Assembly: GCF_024198175.1 (NCBI RefSeq)
Contig: NZ_JAJVKV010000003.1
Span: forward strand, 744,001 to 808,000
Source of the DNA: Pyxidicoccus xibeiensis
GTDB lineage: Bacteria; Myxococcota; Myxococcia; Myxococcales; Myxococcaceae
Reading direction: 5' to 3'
DNA length: 64,000 bases
The translations under genes and the position numbers were made by a program. The notes under the pieces were generated by a model that worked only from the letters and a program-made list of their open reading frames with translations, did no database searches and had not been told where the DNA came from. Below, one piece after another: positions 50,356-58,823 of the stretch; the first letter of the stretch is position 1, and the number at the start of each line of letters is the position of its first letter.

Positions 50356-51780
50356 GTGCAAGAGACCAAGAGCCTGTACATGATGACGCTCGGCTGCCCG
50401 AAGAACCGGGTGGACTCCGAGGTGATGCTGGGCACGCTGCAGCACCGGGGCTACAAGCTGGTGCAGGAGCCGTCCGAGGCCCAGGTCATCGTCGTCAACA
50501 CGTGCGCCTTCATCGGTCCCGCCAAGCAGGAGTCGGTGGACTCCATCCTGGAGATGGCCGAGCTCAAGAAGTCGGGCACCTGCAGCACGCTGGTGGTGAC
50601 GGGCTGTCTGTCCCAGCGCTACGGCGAGGAGCTGGCGAAGGAGATGCCGGAGGTCGACCACTTCCTGGGCACCAGCGCCTACGCCCAGATTGGCGACCTG
50701 CTGGCCGCCGAGGCGTCGCCGCGTCAGGTGATTCCGGACCCCGACTACATCCACGACGCCAACACGCCGCGCGTCAACTCGATGCCGAAGTACACCGCCT
50801 ACCTCAAGGTGTCCGAGGGCTGTGACAACGCCTGCGCCTTCTGCATCATCCCCACGCTGCGCGGCGGGCAGCGCTCGCGCCCCATCGCCGACATCATGCT
50901 GGAGGCCCAGCGGCTGGCGGAGAGCGGCGTGCAGGAGCTGAACCTCGTCGCGCAGGACCTCACCGCGTACGGGCATGACCTGCCGGGCAAGCCGAAGCTG
51001 CACGACTTGCTCAAGGAGCTGGTGAAGGTGGACGTGAAGTGGATCCGCCTGCACTACGCCTACCCGCGCGTGTTCCCGGACGAGCTCATCGAGGTGATGG
51101 CCTCGGAGCCGAAGATTGCCCGCTACCTGGACATGCCGGTGCAGCACGTCAGCGACAAGCTGCTCCTGTCCATGAAGCGCGGCCGCAACTCGGAGTTCCT
51201 CAAGGGCCTGCTGGCGAAGCTGCGCGAGCGCGTGCCGGGCCTGGTGATGCGCACCTCCCTCATCGTCGGCCTGCCCGGCGAGACGGAGGAGGACTTCGAG
51301 ATGCTGAAGGAGTTCGTGAAGGCTCAGCGCTTCGAGCGGCTGGGCGTCTTCCAGTACTCGGACGAGGAGGGCACCGCGGCCTTCGACCTGCCGGACAAGG
51401 TCCCCCAGAAGCTCATCGAGCGCCGGTGGCGCGAGGTGATGGCCATCCAGAAGCGCATCAACCGCGAGCAGAACAAGAAGCTGGTGGGCAAGCGGCTGGA
51501 GGTGCTGGTGGAAGGCCCCGCGCCGGAGACGGAGCACCTGCTGGTGGGCCGCCACCAGGGCCAGGCGCCGGACATCGACGGGCTCGTGTACATCAACGAT
51601 GGACTGGCGTACCCGGGGGAGCTCGTCACGGTGGAGGTGACGGAGGCCCACGACTACGACCTGGTCGCCCGCGTGGTGGAGCGCCCGGACCCGAAGCAGC
51701 GCAAGCACACCGCGCGCGACGCGCACCCCGCGCCCGTGCCGCTCGTGCCCAAGCCTCGCGAGGCGACGCGGGTGGAGTAG
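50356..51780 (+). CDS. rimO: Ribosomal protein S12 methylthiotransferase RimO
   Basis: 474 residues, GTG start 5 bp after the previous stop. It adds a methylthio group to Asp88 of ribosomal protein S12. The MTTase N-domain has Cys at residues 14, 50 and 84 (LGCPKN, VVNTC, VTGC). The radical-SAM cluster is CDNACAFC (C156, C160, C163). A TRAM domain follows ([19 protein letters not shown]), and a Pro-rich tail. All key residues are present. It is convergent with the hypothetical gene at 51865. Confidence 0.95.
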   Translation: MQETKSLYMMTLGCPKNRVDSEVMLGTLQHRGYKLVQEPSEAQVIVVNTCAFIGPAKQESVDSILEMAELKKSGTCSTLVVTGCLSQRYGEELAKEMPEVDHFLGTSAYAQIGDLLAAEASPRQVIPDPDYIHDANTPRVNSMPKYTAYLKVSEGCDNACAFCIIPTLRGGQRSRPIADIMLEAQRLAESGVQELNLVAQDLTAYGHDLPGKPKLHDLLKELVKVDVKWIRLHYAYPRVFPDELIEVMASEPKIARYLDMPVQHVSDKLLLSMKRGRNSEFLKGLLAKLRERVPGLVMRTSLIVGLPGETEEDFEMLKEFVKAQRFERLGVFQYSDEEGTAAFDLPDKVPQKLIERRWREVMAIQKRINREQNKKLVGKRLEVLVEGPAPETEHLLVGRHQGQAPDIDGLVYINDGLAYPGELVTVEVTEAHDYDLVARVVERPDPKQRKHTARDAHPAPVPLVPKPREATRVE

Positions 51781-51824
51781 CCGCTTCCGGGCCGCGTGCG
51801 GTGCGACACGGCCTGGAGGTTCAT

Positions 51825-51863
51825 CGACGGGCCCGCGGCCTTGCTGGCGCGGGCCCGCTGTCG
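51825..51863. terminator. Hairpin between convergent genes
   Basis: A 10-bp perfect G+C stem (51828-51837 with 51848-51857) lies between the rimO stop and the stop of the gene at 51865. Suits bidirectional termination. Confidence 0.55.
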
Positions 51864-51864
51864 T

Positions 51865-52839
51865 TCAGGGGGACGGCGTGTCGTCGAGGATGATGCGGCG
51901 GCCCGGGCTGACGGCGTGCAGCCGCTCGCGCAGCTTCTCGCGCTCCTGCTTCTGGGCCTTCGGGATGGCCGCGAGCTTCTCGTGCAGCTCGCGGGCGCTC
52001 TCGTCGTACCACTCCTGGCGCGTGAGGCCGCCTTCCGACAGGTAGCGGGCGGCTCCCGCCAGCAGGCGGCAGCAGTCCTCCCAGCCCGGGTCCTGTCCAG
52101 GGCCGCCCTCGTTCCGGGAGAAGGCGATGGCCTGCTCCAGCGTGGCGCCGGGCGCGAGGGCCACGTTGACGAGGGAGTACGCCGAGGCCCCCGAGGGCTC
52201 GCGCATGCACATCCACAGGAACCAGTAGGCGCCGGCGCCCTGCGGCGAGGGGGACTCCACCGCGTAGATTTCGGTGATGGGCGCGGTGCCGCCTTCGGGC
52301 AGGCGCCCGGTGAGGCCGGCCTCGGCGGGCACCACCAGCACCAGCGAGTCCGTGGGCAGCCGCAGCCCGTCACAGGGCACGGTGCCGGGAGTCTCCTTCA
52401 GGAGGCGGCGGGCGAGCGGCTCCGTGATTTCGTAGCGCTGGCGGCCGCGCTGCTCGTGGACGACGAGGTGCCAGTGGCGCAGCGTCGTCTGAAAGGTGGA
52501 CTGGCGCAGCTGCTCGCGCGCGGCGGGCGCTTCGATGCGGTGGCGCTCGCTGATGTCCTCCATGGCGAAGCGGAGCGCGTCCGTCAGCTCCGGGTCCTTC
52601 ATGAGGTCGACGTAGCGCGTGTAGCCCACCCGCGCGGCCACCCGCTCCACGACGGCGAGCAGGGCGTAGCGGACGGCGCCGGCCGCGTCTTCCCTGGACA
52701 CCTTGCCGCGCTCCACGTCCTTCACGAGCACGCGCTGCATGCGCGCGAAGCCCTCCTTCTCCAGGTAGGTGCGGGCCAGGTCGATGTATTGGCGCTGCTC
52801 TGTGTACTGCCGGTCGAACTCGGTCGGGGGCGGGCGCAT
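51865..52839 (-). CDS. Protein of unknown function
   Basis: 324 residues, no signal peptide. The N-terminal half is helical (YLEKEGFARMQRVLVKDVERG, AVRYALLAVVERVAARVGYTRYVDLM). A central segment (LVVHEQRGRQRYEITEPLARRL, DSLVLVVPAE) is alpha/beta, and there is a beta-rich part with Trp (GAYWFLWMCMREPSG). The C-terminus is a charged helix. No motif I can assign. It starts 11 bp after the preceding lipoprotein gene, so it belongs to the obgE-trmH-lolA transcription unit. Confidence 0.55.
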   Translation of the reverse strand: MRPPPTEFDRQYTEQRQYIDLARTYLEKEGFARMQRVLVKDVERGKVSREDAAGAVRYALLAVVERVAARVGYTRYVDLMKDPELTDALRFAMEDISERHRIEAPAAREQLRQSTFQTTLRHWHLVVHEQRGRQRYEITEPLARRLLKETPGTVPCDGLRLPTDSLVLVVPAEAGLTGRLPEGGTAPITEIYAVESPSPQGAGAYWFLWMCMREPSGASAYSLVNVALAPGATLEQAIAFSRNEGGPGQDPGWEDCCRLLAGAARYLSEGGLTRQEWYDESARELHEKLAAIPKAQKQEREKLRERLHAVSPGRRIILDDTPSP

Positions 52840-52850
52840 TCGGGGGGAAT

Positions 52851-54287
52851 CTACCTCGGGTCCTCGGGCTCCAGCTCACGCTCCTCGGGTGGAGGCTCGC
52901 GGGAGGGTGAAGTGCGCGACGGCACGCCCACCCCCTCACCCAGCGGCGTGGGCTGGCATTCACACACGGTACGGCGAGAGGCCTGCTCGGTGACGAAGGC
53001 GCAGGCCGTGGGGCACTCGGGCTGGCGGCCTTCCTCGAACAACGCCAGCTTGAAGCCAGTCGCGCTCGCGAGGGCCGCGTGGCAGGCGGGCAGGGCCTGC
53101 GAGAGAGAGGCCCAGGGCACCCGGTGCTGGGTCGTCAGCCCCCGGCTGGTGGCGGGGAAGCTGAGGCCTACGCCGCAGCCGGGCTCCAGGCGCGTCCCAT
53201 CCGGCCTCACGGGCTCCAGGTGCAGGCGTCCACCCTCGGGGAGGTCGCGGTACACGGCGCCGCTCACGGAGACGCTGCCGTCCGGCTCGCGGCGGACGTG
53301 CAGGCCGTAGCACGCCTCCTCGCTGTAGGTGCCGTCGGAGGACGCGCACTGCCGACGCTCGCCAGGGGACGAGGCTGGGGCCGGCGGTCCCACGCGGGGC
53401 CGGCGCAGCACCAGCGCCCCACCCTTCGCATCCACCGTCGCGGTGAAGCGCCCCCAGACATCGGGGCCCAGGCGTCCCAGGCTGCTGGGTGAGGCCCACC
53501 GGCCCGCGGCCTCCACCACCAGCGGGCGGGCGCCCACGCCTTCGGACACCTCCACCGCGTCCACCGCGAAGGTGCGCGCCGGCAGGTTCGCGGCCGTCTC
53601 CAGCGGCTGCAGCCCCTGCGCCTCCGCGGGCCCCACCGCCAGCCTCGAGAAGGGCTCGCGCGTGCCGAGGACGAACGGCCCGGTCAGGTCCGCCTCGCCC
53701 TGCCTCACCCGCGCGGCCAACAGCGGCCAGTCGCCGAGGGGCTCGCGGCTGAGTTCCACCACGTACACCTCGCGCGCGGGGTCGGCCGCGGCGGCCTCGG
53801 CGGCGTATGCCTCGCGCGGACGGGAGGCGGAGAAGGTCACCTCGCGCCGCAGCGGGTCCACGGTGAGCGCATACGGCTCCAGCACGTCCGCGCCCAGCGT
53901 CACTGCGCAGGCCTTCTCACCGGACAGGCCGGCAGTGCGTACCGGCGAGACGACCGGCCCCACGGAGAAGGCGGGCAGCGGCACCACGGGCCAGGAGCGG
54001 AAGCCGCCCGCCGGCTCCGGGGCGCGCACGGTGCCCTCGGGCGCGGGCGCCTCCCCCGGGAAGCAGCCCCGGGACACGAGCGAGAGAGGCCGCGCCACGT
54101 CGAGCACCACCGGCACCGGACGCGTCCCCAGCCGGCCCGCCACGGTGAGCCGCAGCGCGGGCGAGGCCAGCAGCGGGAGCGTCTGCCCCGCGAAGCCCTG
54201 GGAACGCGAAGGGCCGGCAGCCGTACTCCGACGGCAACCGGCCCCGGCCAGACACATCAATCCTACGAGCAGGAACGCGCCGCGCAC
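52851..54287 (-). CDS. Lipoprotein with retropepsin-like fold, degenerate active site
   Basis: About 478 residues from GTG 54287. A lipoprotein signal peptide ends in LAGAGC. The middle resembles the retropepsin/aspartyl-protease pattern LTVAGRLGTRPVPVVLDVARPLSLVSRGC, but the D-T/S-G catalytic triplet is replaced by DVA, so it is probably inactive. LGADVLEPYALTVDPLRREVTF follows, as in the second conserved strand of such folds. The C-terminal 150 residues have several Cys (CASSDGTYSEEACYGL, ECPTACAF, CECQP). It is 10 bp downstream of lolA. Function not known. Confidence 0.6.
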   Translation of the reverse strand: MRGAFLLVGLMCLAGAGCRRSTAAGPSRSQGFAGQTLPLLASPALRLTVAGRLGTRPVPVVLDVARPLSLVSRGCFPGEAPAPEGTVRAPEPAGGFRSWPVVPLPAFSVGPVVSPVRTAGLSGEKACAVTLGADVLEPYALTVDPLRREVTFSASRPREAYAAEAAAADPAREVYVVELSREPLGDWPLLAARVRQGEADLTGPFVLGTREPFSRLAVGPAEAQGLQPLETAANLPARTFAVDAVEVSEGVGARPLVVEAAGRWASPSSLGRLGPDVWGRFTATVDAKGGALVLRRPRVGPPAPASSPGERRQCASSDGTYSEEACYGLHVRREPDGSVSVSGAVYRDLPEGGRLHLEPVRPDGTRLEPGCGVGLSFPATSRGLTTQHRVPWASLSQALPACHAALASATGFKLALFEEGRQPECPTACAFVTEQASRRTVCECQPTPLGEGVGVPSRTSPSREPPPEERELEPEDPR

Positions 54288-54297
54288 GCCGCGCAGG

Positions 54298-55227
54298 TTA
54301 CTGCTTCTTGCCCTTGGTGAAGTCGTCCACGCGCGTGTCGTCCGGCACATCCAGCTTGAAGCTGTCCGCGGCGATACCCACGTTCGTCTTCAGGTTCAGG
54401 AAGGCGATGGTGTTCTCGCTGCCGTCCGGGTCCACCACGGTGCTCTTGAGCACCTGGGCCGAGGCGGGGTCCACCTCCAGCCGTACCTGGCGGAAGCGGG
54501 GCTCGGCCTTCAGCGGGTCCAGAACCAGCAGCGTGCCCTTGCAGTCCTTGCAGGCGCCCTTGGTGATGGCGAACTCGTCCGCCAGCTTGCCCTGGCCGAA
54601 GAGGAACGTCACCGACGCGGAGAGCTGGCTCGTGTCCATGCTGCCCACCGTCAGGCTCTGGGCGCTCGGGTCGTGCATGTACACCTTGTTGCCGGCCAGC
54701 ACGAAGGTGCGCGCCGACGGCTTCTGGTACTCCCACCGCATCAGGCCCGGCTTCTTGTACGTGACGGTGCCCTCGGACGTCTGCGTGCGCCGGAAGGTCT
54801 TGTACTTGTAGTCCTGCCGGAAGCCCGCCCGGAAGTCGCCGGTCTTCTCGTAGAAGGCCTGCATCCGGTCCACCAGCGACTTCACCTCCGGCGTCATCGC
54901 CGCCGGCTTCGCGGCAGGCTGCGCGGGCTTCGTCTCCACGGGCTTCGTCTCAGCAGTCGCCCCCGGCTGCGCGGCCGCGGGCTTGCCGGCCTCGGAGGGC
55001 TTCGCGGCGGGAGGAGGCGTCGCGGCCGCGGGCTTGCCGGCCTCGGAGGGCTTCGCGGCGGGAGGAGGCGTCGCGGCCGCGGGCTTGCCGGCGTCGGCCG
55101 GGGGCTTCGCGACGGGCGCGGGCGCGGCGGCCTGGGCCACCAGGACAGGCTTCACGCCCTCGGAGCCGGGCGCGGCCTGGGTGCCAGGCGCGGACAGGAG
55201 CGTGACGAGCAGGGTTTCCAGGAACAT
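54298..55227 (-). CDS. lolA: Outer-membrane lipoprotein carrier protein LolA
   Basis: 309 residues from ATG 55227. A signal-like N-terminus is followed by a low-complexity Ala/Pro/Lys linker (about 30-110) with repeats of PAAATPPPAAKPSEAGK, then the LolA domain (about 115-305). LolA features include FRAGFRQDYKYKTF, GTVTYKKPGLMRWEY, ARTFVLAGNKVYMHDP, and the strands leading to IAFLNLKTN. It ferries lipoproteins across the periplasm. The linker is unusually long. It is downstream of trmH and obgE on the same strand, with 79 bp to trmH. Confidence 0.88.
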   Translation of the reverse strand: MFLETLLVTLLSAPGTQAAPGSEGVKPVLVAQAAAPAPVAKPPADAGKPAAATPPPAAKPSEAGKPAAATPPPAAKPSEAGKPAAAQPGATAETKPVETKPAQPAAKPAAMTPEVKSLVDRMQAFYEKTGDFRAGFRQDYKYKTFRRTQTSEGTVTYKKPGLMRWEYQKPSARTFVLAGNKVYMHDPSAQSLTVGSMDTSQLSASVTFLFGQGKLADEFAITKGACKDCKGTLLVLDPLKAEPRFRQVRLEVDPASAQVLKSTVVDPDGSENTIAFLNLKTNVGIAADSFKLDVPDDTRVDDFTKGKKQ

Positions 55228-55306
55228 GGCGTGCGTCTCCAGGCGGGCCCATGTAGGCCAGCGGCGTCCATCTAGCCCATACCGACGGGGAGCGGGGGCC
55301 CGGCAT

Positions 55307-55984
55307 TCATGGGCGCTTCTTGAAGAGCCGCTTCCTCTGTTTGATGGCCAGCACGTAGAAGCGCTCGCGCAGGGCCTGGGCCTCTTCGGGGGACAGGTCA
55401 CCCGAGCTCCCCAGGTGCTCGTCCCGCCAGGCGACCGCCCGGCTGATGCAGGCCGAGGCGGCGGCGGAGATGTTGAGGCTCTGGCTGAAGCCCCGCATGG
55501 GCACCCAGAAGGTGCCGTCCACGGACTCCAGCACCTCGGTGCTCACCCCGTAGCGCTCGTTGCCGAAGACGAGCGCCATCTTCCCGTCGAAGCGCAGCGT
55601 GTAGAGGCTGGTGGCCCCCTCCTGGATGGCGGAGGCGTAGAGGCGGAAGCCCCGCGACTTCAGGTGCTCCCGGCACTCGGCGAACGTCTTGTACAGCTTC
55701 ACGTCCAGCCACTTGTCACAGCCCTGGGCCACCCTCGAGTTGGGGACGAAGGGGGCCTCGGGGTTGATGACGACGTGCACCTCCTGCACGCCCATGGACT
55801 CGCAGGTGCGCAGCACCGCGGCCATGTTGAAGCTGTCCTCCAGCCGGTCCAGGACGACCGTGAAGTTGCGCGTGCGCTGGCTGACGACGCGGTCGATCTT
55901 CTCCTTGCGCACGTCGAGAAGGAACTGCTCGGGCTCGAGCTGCTCCTTCTCGAAGGGCTCATAGCGAGCACCGCCGCCGGACAT
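55307..55984 (-). CDS. trmH: tRNA (guanosine-2'-O-)-methyltransferase TrmH (SPOUT family)
   Basis: 225 residues, close to the usual length. Methylates the 2'-O of G18 in the D loop of tRNA. The SPOUT trefoil-knot motifs are clear: NMAAVLRTCESMGVQEVHVV, LVFGNERYGVS (motif 2), and MRGFSQSLNISAAAS (motif 3). A basic C-terminus (IKQRKRLFKKRP) helps RNA binding. The start lies 4 bp after the obgE stop, so the two are coupled. Confidence 0.92.
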   Translation of the reverse strand: MSGGGARYEPFEKEQLEPEQFLLDVRKEKIDRVVSQRTRNFTVVLDRLEDSFNMAAVLRTCESMGVQEVHVVINPEAPFVPNSRVAQGCDKWLDVKLYKTFAECREHLKSRGFRLYASAIQEGATSLYTLRFDGKMALVFGNERYGVSTEVLESVDGTFWVPMRGFSQSLNISAAASACISRAVAWRDEHLGSSGDLSPEEAQALRERFYVLAIKQRKRLFKKRP

Positions 55985-55988
55985 TGCC

Positions 55989-57413
55989 TCAGGCCCTCCT
56001 GCCGGCCGGCCTGCGCGCCGACGTCTTCTTCGCCGCCGGCCGCTGCTTCACCGCCGCCGCGCGCTTCGCCGGAGCCTTGCGCGCCGCGACCTTCTTCACC
56101 GCGGCCTTGCGAACCGCCGACGTCTTCTTCGCCGCCGCCCTGCCCGCCCCCGTGGCCTTGCGCGCCGGGGACGCGTTCTTCACGGCGGCCCCACGCGTGG
56201 CCGTGGCCTTGCGCGCCGGAGCCTTCTTCACGGCCGCCCTGCCCGGGGCCTTGCGCGCCGCCGGAGCCTTCTTCGCCGGAGCCTTCTTCGCCGCCGCCCG
56301 GCCATTGCCCACGGCCTCGCGCGCCGGAGCCTTCTTCGCCGCGGGAGCACCCGCGCTCTTGCGAGCCCCAGCGGCCTTCGCCGGCGGCTCCACCCGGAGC
56401 TTGTCCGTGCGGCCGGTGAACAGCACCTCCGCCACCGCGTCCATCAGCGGCTGCATGCCCTCGCCGGTGGCGGTGGACACGGGATAGACGCGGATGCCGC
56501 GCTCGCGCAGGGCCTCGGTGAAGGGCGCCAGCTTCGCCTGCGCATCCGGCAGGTCCTGCTTGTTGGCCGCCACCACCTGGGGCTTGCCCGAAAGCGTCTG
56601 GCTGTACTTCTCCAGCTCGCGGTTGAGCACGTCGAAGTCGTGCAGCGGCTCGCGCCCCTCGCCCTCCGCGCCCATGTCGATGAGGTGGACGAGCACCTTG
56701 CAGCGCTCCACGTGCCGCAGGAACTGGTGGCCCAGCCCCACGCCCTCGCTGGCGCCCTCGATGATGCCGGGGATGTCCGCCATCACGAAGGACAGGCCGT
56801 CCTTGTACTGGACCATGCCCAGGTTGGGCACCAGCGTGGTGAACGGGTAGTCGGCCACCTTCGGCCGCGCCCGGCTCACGCGGGAGATGAAGGTGCTCTT
56901 GCCCGCGTTGGGGAAGCCCAGCAGGCCCACGTCGGCCAGCAGCTTCAGCTCCAGCCGCAGCGTGTGCTCCTCGCCCTTCGTCCCGTCCTGGGCGAAGCGC
57001 GGCGTCTGCCGCGTGGACGTGGCGAAGTTCATGTTGCCCAGGCCGCCCCGGCCGCCCTTCGCCGCCACCCAGCGCTGGCCGGGCTCGCTCAGGTCCACCA
57101 GCAGCTCCTCGGTGCCCGCGTCCTTCACCAGCGTGCCCACCGGCACCCGGAGAATCATGTCCTCGGCGCCACGACCGTTGCAGTCGTTGCCCATGCCGTG
57201 CTCGCCGCCCTTCGCCCAGTGGTGCTGCTGGTAGCGGTAGTCGAGCAGCGTGGTGAGCTGCGGATCCGCCACGAAGATGACGGAGCCACCATTGCCCCCG
57301 TCCCCGCCGTTGGGGCCTCCACGCTCGATGTACTTCTCCCGCCGGAAGGAGACGGAGCCGTTGCCGCCGTCGCCCCCCTTCACGAAGATGCGGACTTCAT
57401 CGACGAACTTCAT
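55989..57413 (-). CDS. obgE: GTPase Obg (CgtA) with long basic C-terminal tail
   Basis: 474 residues; the Obg core (about 1-330) is complete. The Gly-rich Obg fold has KGGDGGNGSVSFRREKY and GGPNGGDGGNGG; the G domain has G1 GFPNAGKST, G3 DIPGII, and G4 NKQD, and a good AGGAG site precedes the ATG. It assembles the 50S ribosomal subunit and couples it to stress signals. The last 130 residues are a Lys/Ala/Pro/Arg-rich, histone-H1-like tail (repeats of AAVKK, PARKA), as in several actinobacterial and myxobacterial proteins; it probably binds RNA or DNA. Standard rplU-rpmA-obgE order. Confidence 0.95.
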   Translation of the reverse strand: MKFVDEVRIFVKGGDGGNGSVSFRREKYIERGGPNGGDGGNGGSVIFVADPQLTTLLDYRYQQHHWAKGGEHGMGNDCNGRGAEDMILRVPVGTLVKDAGTEELLVDLSEPGQRWVAAKGGRGGLGNMNFATSTRQTPRFAQDGTKGEEHTLRLELKLLADVGLLGFPNAGKSTFISRVSRARPKVADYPFTTLVPNLGMVQYKDGLSFVMADIPGIIEGASEGVGLGHQFLRHVERCKVLVHLIDMGAEGEGREPLHDFDVLNRELEKYSQTLSGKPQVVAANKQDLPDAQAKLAPFTEALRERGIRVYPVSTATGEGMQPLMDAVAEVLFTGRTDKLRVEPPAKAAGARKSAGAPAAKKAPAREAVGNGRAAAKKAPAKKAPAARKAPGRAAVKKAPARKATATRGAAVKNASPARKATGAGRAAAKKTSAVRKAAVKKVAARKAPAKRAAAVKQRPAAKKTSARRPAGRRA

Positions 57414-57514
57414 CTGGAACTCCTGGAAAACGCAGAGCGGGCCGCCCTCGCGTCCCGCCGCCGGAAAGGGCGCGTGGACTGGAGAAGCGACCCGCTCGTG
57501 GGTGCCGCGCGGCT

Positions 57515-57534
57515 GCCGGCCTTCGAGGGCCGGC
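57515..57534 (-). terminator. Hairpin between rpmA and obgE
   Basis: GCCGGCC/GGCCGGC stem of 7 bp around a 6-nt loop, located in the 127-bp gap after rpmA on the minus strand. It could attenuate read-through into obgE. Confidence 0.5.
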
Positions 57535-57540
57535 GGACCG

Positions 57541-57813
57541 TCAGGCGCTCGCCTGCTCAGCGGCCGGGTAGACCGAGACCTTCTTCCGGTCGCGGCCCAG
57601 GCGCTCGTACTTCACCACGCCGTCCACCACCGAGTAGAGGGTGAAGTCGCGGCCGAGCTTCACGTTGGTGCCCGCGTGGATGACCGTGCCCACCTGGCGA
57701 ACCAGGATGCTGCCGGCCGAAACCGTCTCACCCGCGTACACCTTCACACCACGATACTGCGGGTTGGAATCACGCCCGTTGCGCGAAGAACCCTGTCCCT
57801 TTTTATGGGCCAT
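57541..57813 (-). CDS. rpmA: 50S ribosomal protein L27
   Basis: 90 residues, normal size. [24 protein letters not shown] is the classical start, without an N-terminal cleavable extension. The rest ([28 protein letters not shown]) matches L27. Binds near the peptidyl-transferase centre. Downstream of rplU with 38 bp between. Confidence 0.97.
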   Translation of the reverse strand: MAHKKGQGSSRNGRDSNPQYRGVKVYAGETVSAGSILVRQVGTVIHAGTNVKLGRDFTLYSVVDGVVKYERLGRDRKKVSVYPAAEQASA

Positions 57814-57851
57814 GACACCTTGCTCCTGAAGTTGGGGGTAAACCGTCCGGA

Positions 57852-58160
57852 CTAGCCGGCGATGGAGGTGACCTTCACCTCGGTGTACGGCTGGCGATGA
57901 CCACGGCGGCGCGTCCAGCCCTCCTTCTCCTTGCGGAAGTGGAGGACGCGGCGGTGCTTGTCCTGGGCCAGGACCTTGCCCACCACGCGAGCGCCGGACA
58001 CAGTCGGCCGGCCCACCTTGGGGCTGTCCGTACCACCCAGCATGAGGATGTCCGTGAAGGTCACCTCGGCGCCAATGTCGCCGGCGATCTTCTCGATCCG
58101 GAGCACATCGCCCTCGGCGACGCGGTACTGCTTCCCGCCCGTGCGAATCACTGCGTACAT
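57852..58160 (-). CDS. rplU: 50S ribosomal protein L21
   Basis: 102 residues, full length: [54 protein letters not shown] and [17 protein letters not shown] are all typical. First gene of the rplU-rpmA-obgE operon. The 256 bp upstream to the next divergent gene hold its promoter. Confidence 0.97.
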   Translation of the reverse strand: MYAVIRTGGKQYRVAEGDVLRIEKIAGDIGAEVTFTDILMLGGTDSPKVGRPTVSGARVVGKVLAQDKHRRVLHFRKEKEGWTRRRGHRQPYTEVKVTSIAG

Positions 58161-58416
58161 CGTCTAACCCCTGTCAGCTGTCGGGTTGGGTCAACCCGTG
58201 GAATCGACCGCGCATTTCGGACGGTGGTCCATCCAATCGCGCCAAAGGCGGCGGGATTTACGGGATGTGCCCTGGGGAGTCAAGGCGGATGAAGGATCAT
58301 CCCGCACACCCCGGGGTGGTTTACTCAGCCCGGCCTCCGATGTTAACTGGGAAGCGGGCTTACGGCCGCCAAAACGGGCGCCGTTCTACCGACCTCGTCA
58401 CGAGGGGGAATCCACA

Positions 58417-58764
58417 ATGAAGAAGTTCATGATCAGCCTGGTGGCTGCGACGTCTCTCGTTTTCAGCACCGGCTGCGGCGGCGACATCTGCGAGGACATC
58501 GCGGACGCCTATGAGGGCCTGGACGAGAAGACCGAGGACTGTCCCCAGGTCAATGCCATCGTCGGGCAGATCACCTTCACCGACGAGGACATCGAGGAGT
58601 GCAAGGAGGAGTCCGAGGACTGCTCCGGCGATGACAAGGACAAGATCAACGACACCATCGACTGCATCAACGACCTCCCCGACTGCGAGGCGGGCGAGGA
58701 GGCGGACTGGGCCGAGAAGTTCGAGGCCTGCAGCGAGAAGAGCGACGACGTGACCTGCAACTAG
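58417..58764 (+). CDS. Small acidic Cys-rich lipoprotein
   Basis: 115 residues from ATG 58417. Lipoprotein signal peptide with FSTGC. The mature part is very acidic and has eight or more Cys (CGGDICEDI, EDCPQ, EECKEES, EDCSG, IDCINDLPDCEAG, EACSEK, VTCN). The conserved DCINDLPDCEAG phrase recurs in the protein encoded at 62214-62594, so the two are paralogues of a small family of unknown function. Probably an outer-membrane-attached, disulfide-stabilised protein. Confidence 0.75.
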   Translation: MKKFMISLVAATSLVFSTGCGGDICEDIADAYEGLDEKTEDCPQVNAIVGQITFTDEDIEECKEESEDCSGDDKDKINDTIDCINDLPDCEAGEEADWAEKFEACSEKSDDVTCN

Positions 58765-58789
58765 TCACCTCCCGCCTCTCGAGTACCCC

Positions 58790-58823
58790 AAGGCCCGGCT
58801 CCCTCTCAAGGGGACCGGGCCCT
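58790..58823. terminator. Hairpin between convergent genes
   Basis: 58792-58798 pairs with 58815-58821, extended by TCCC/GGGA, between the lipoprotein stop and the kinase gene end (the kinase stop lies inside the stem). Suits bidirectional termination. Confidence 0.5.
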
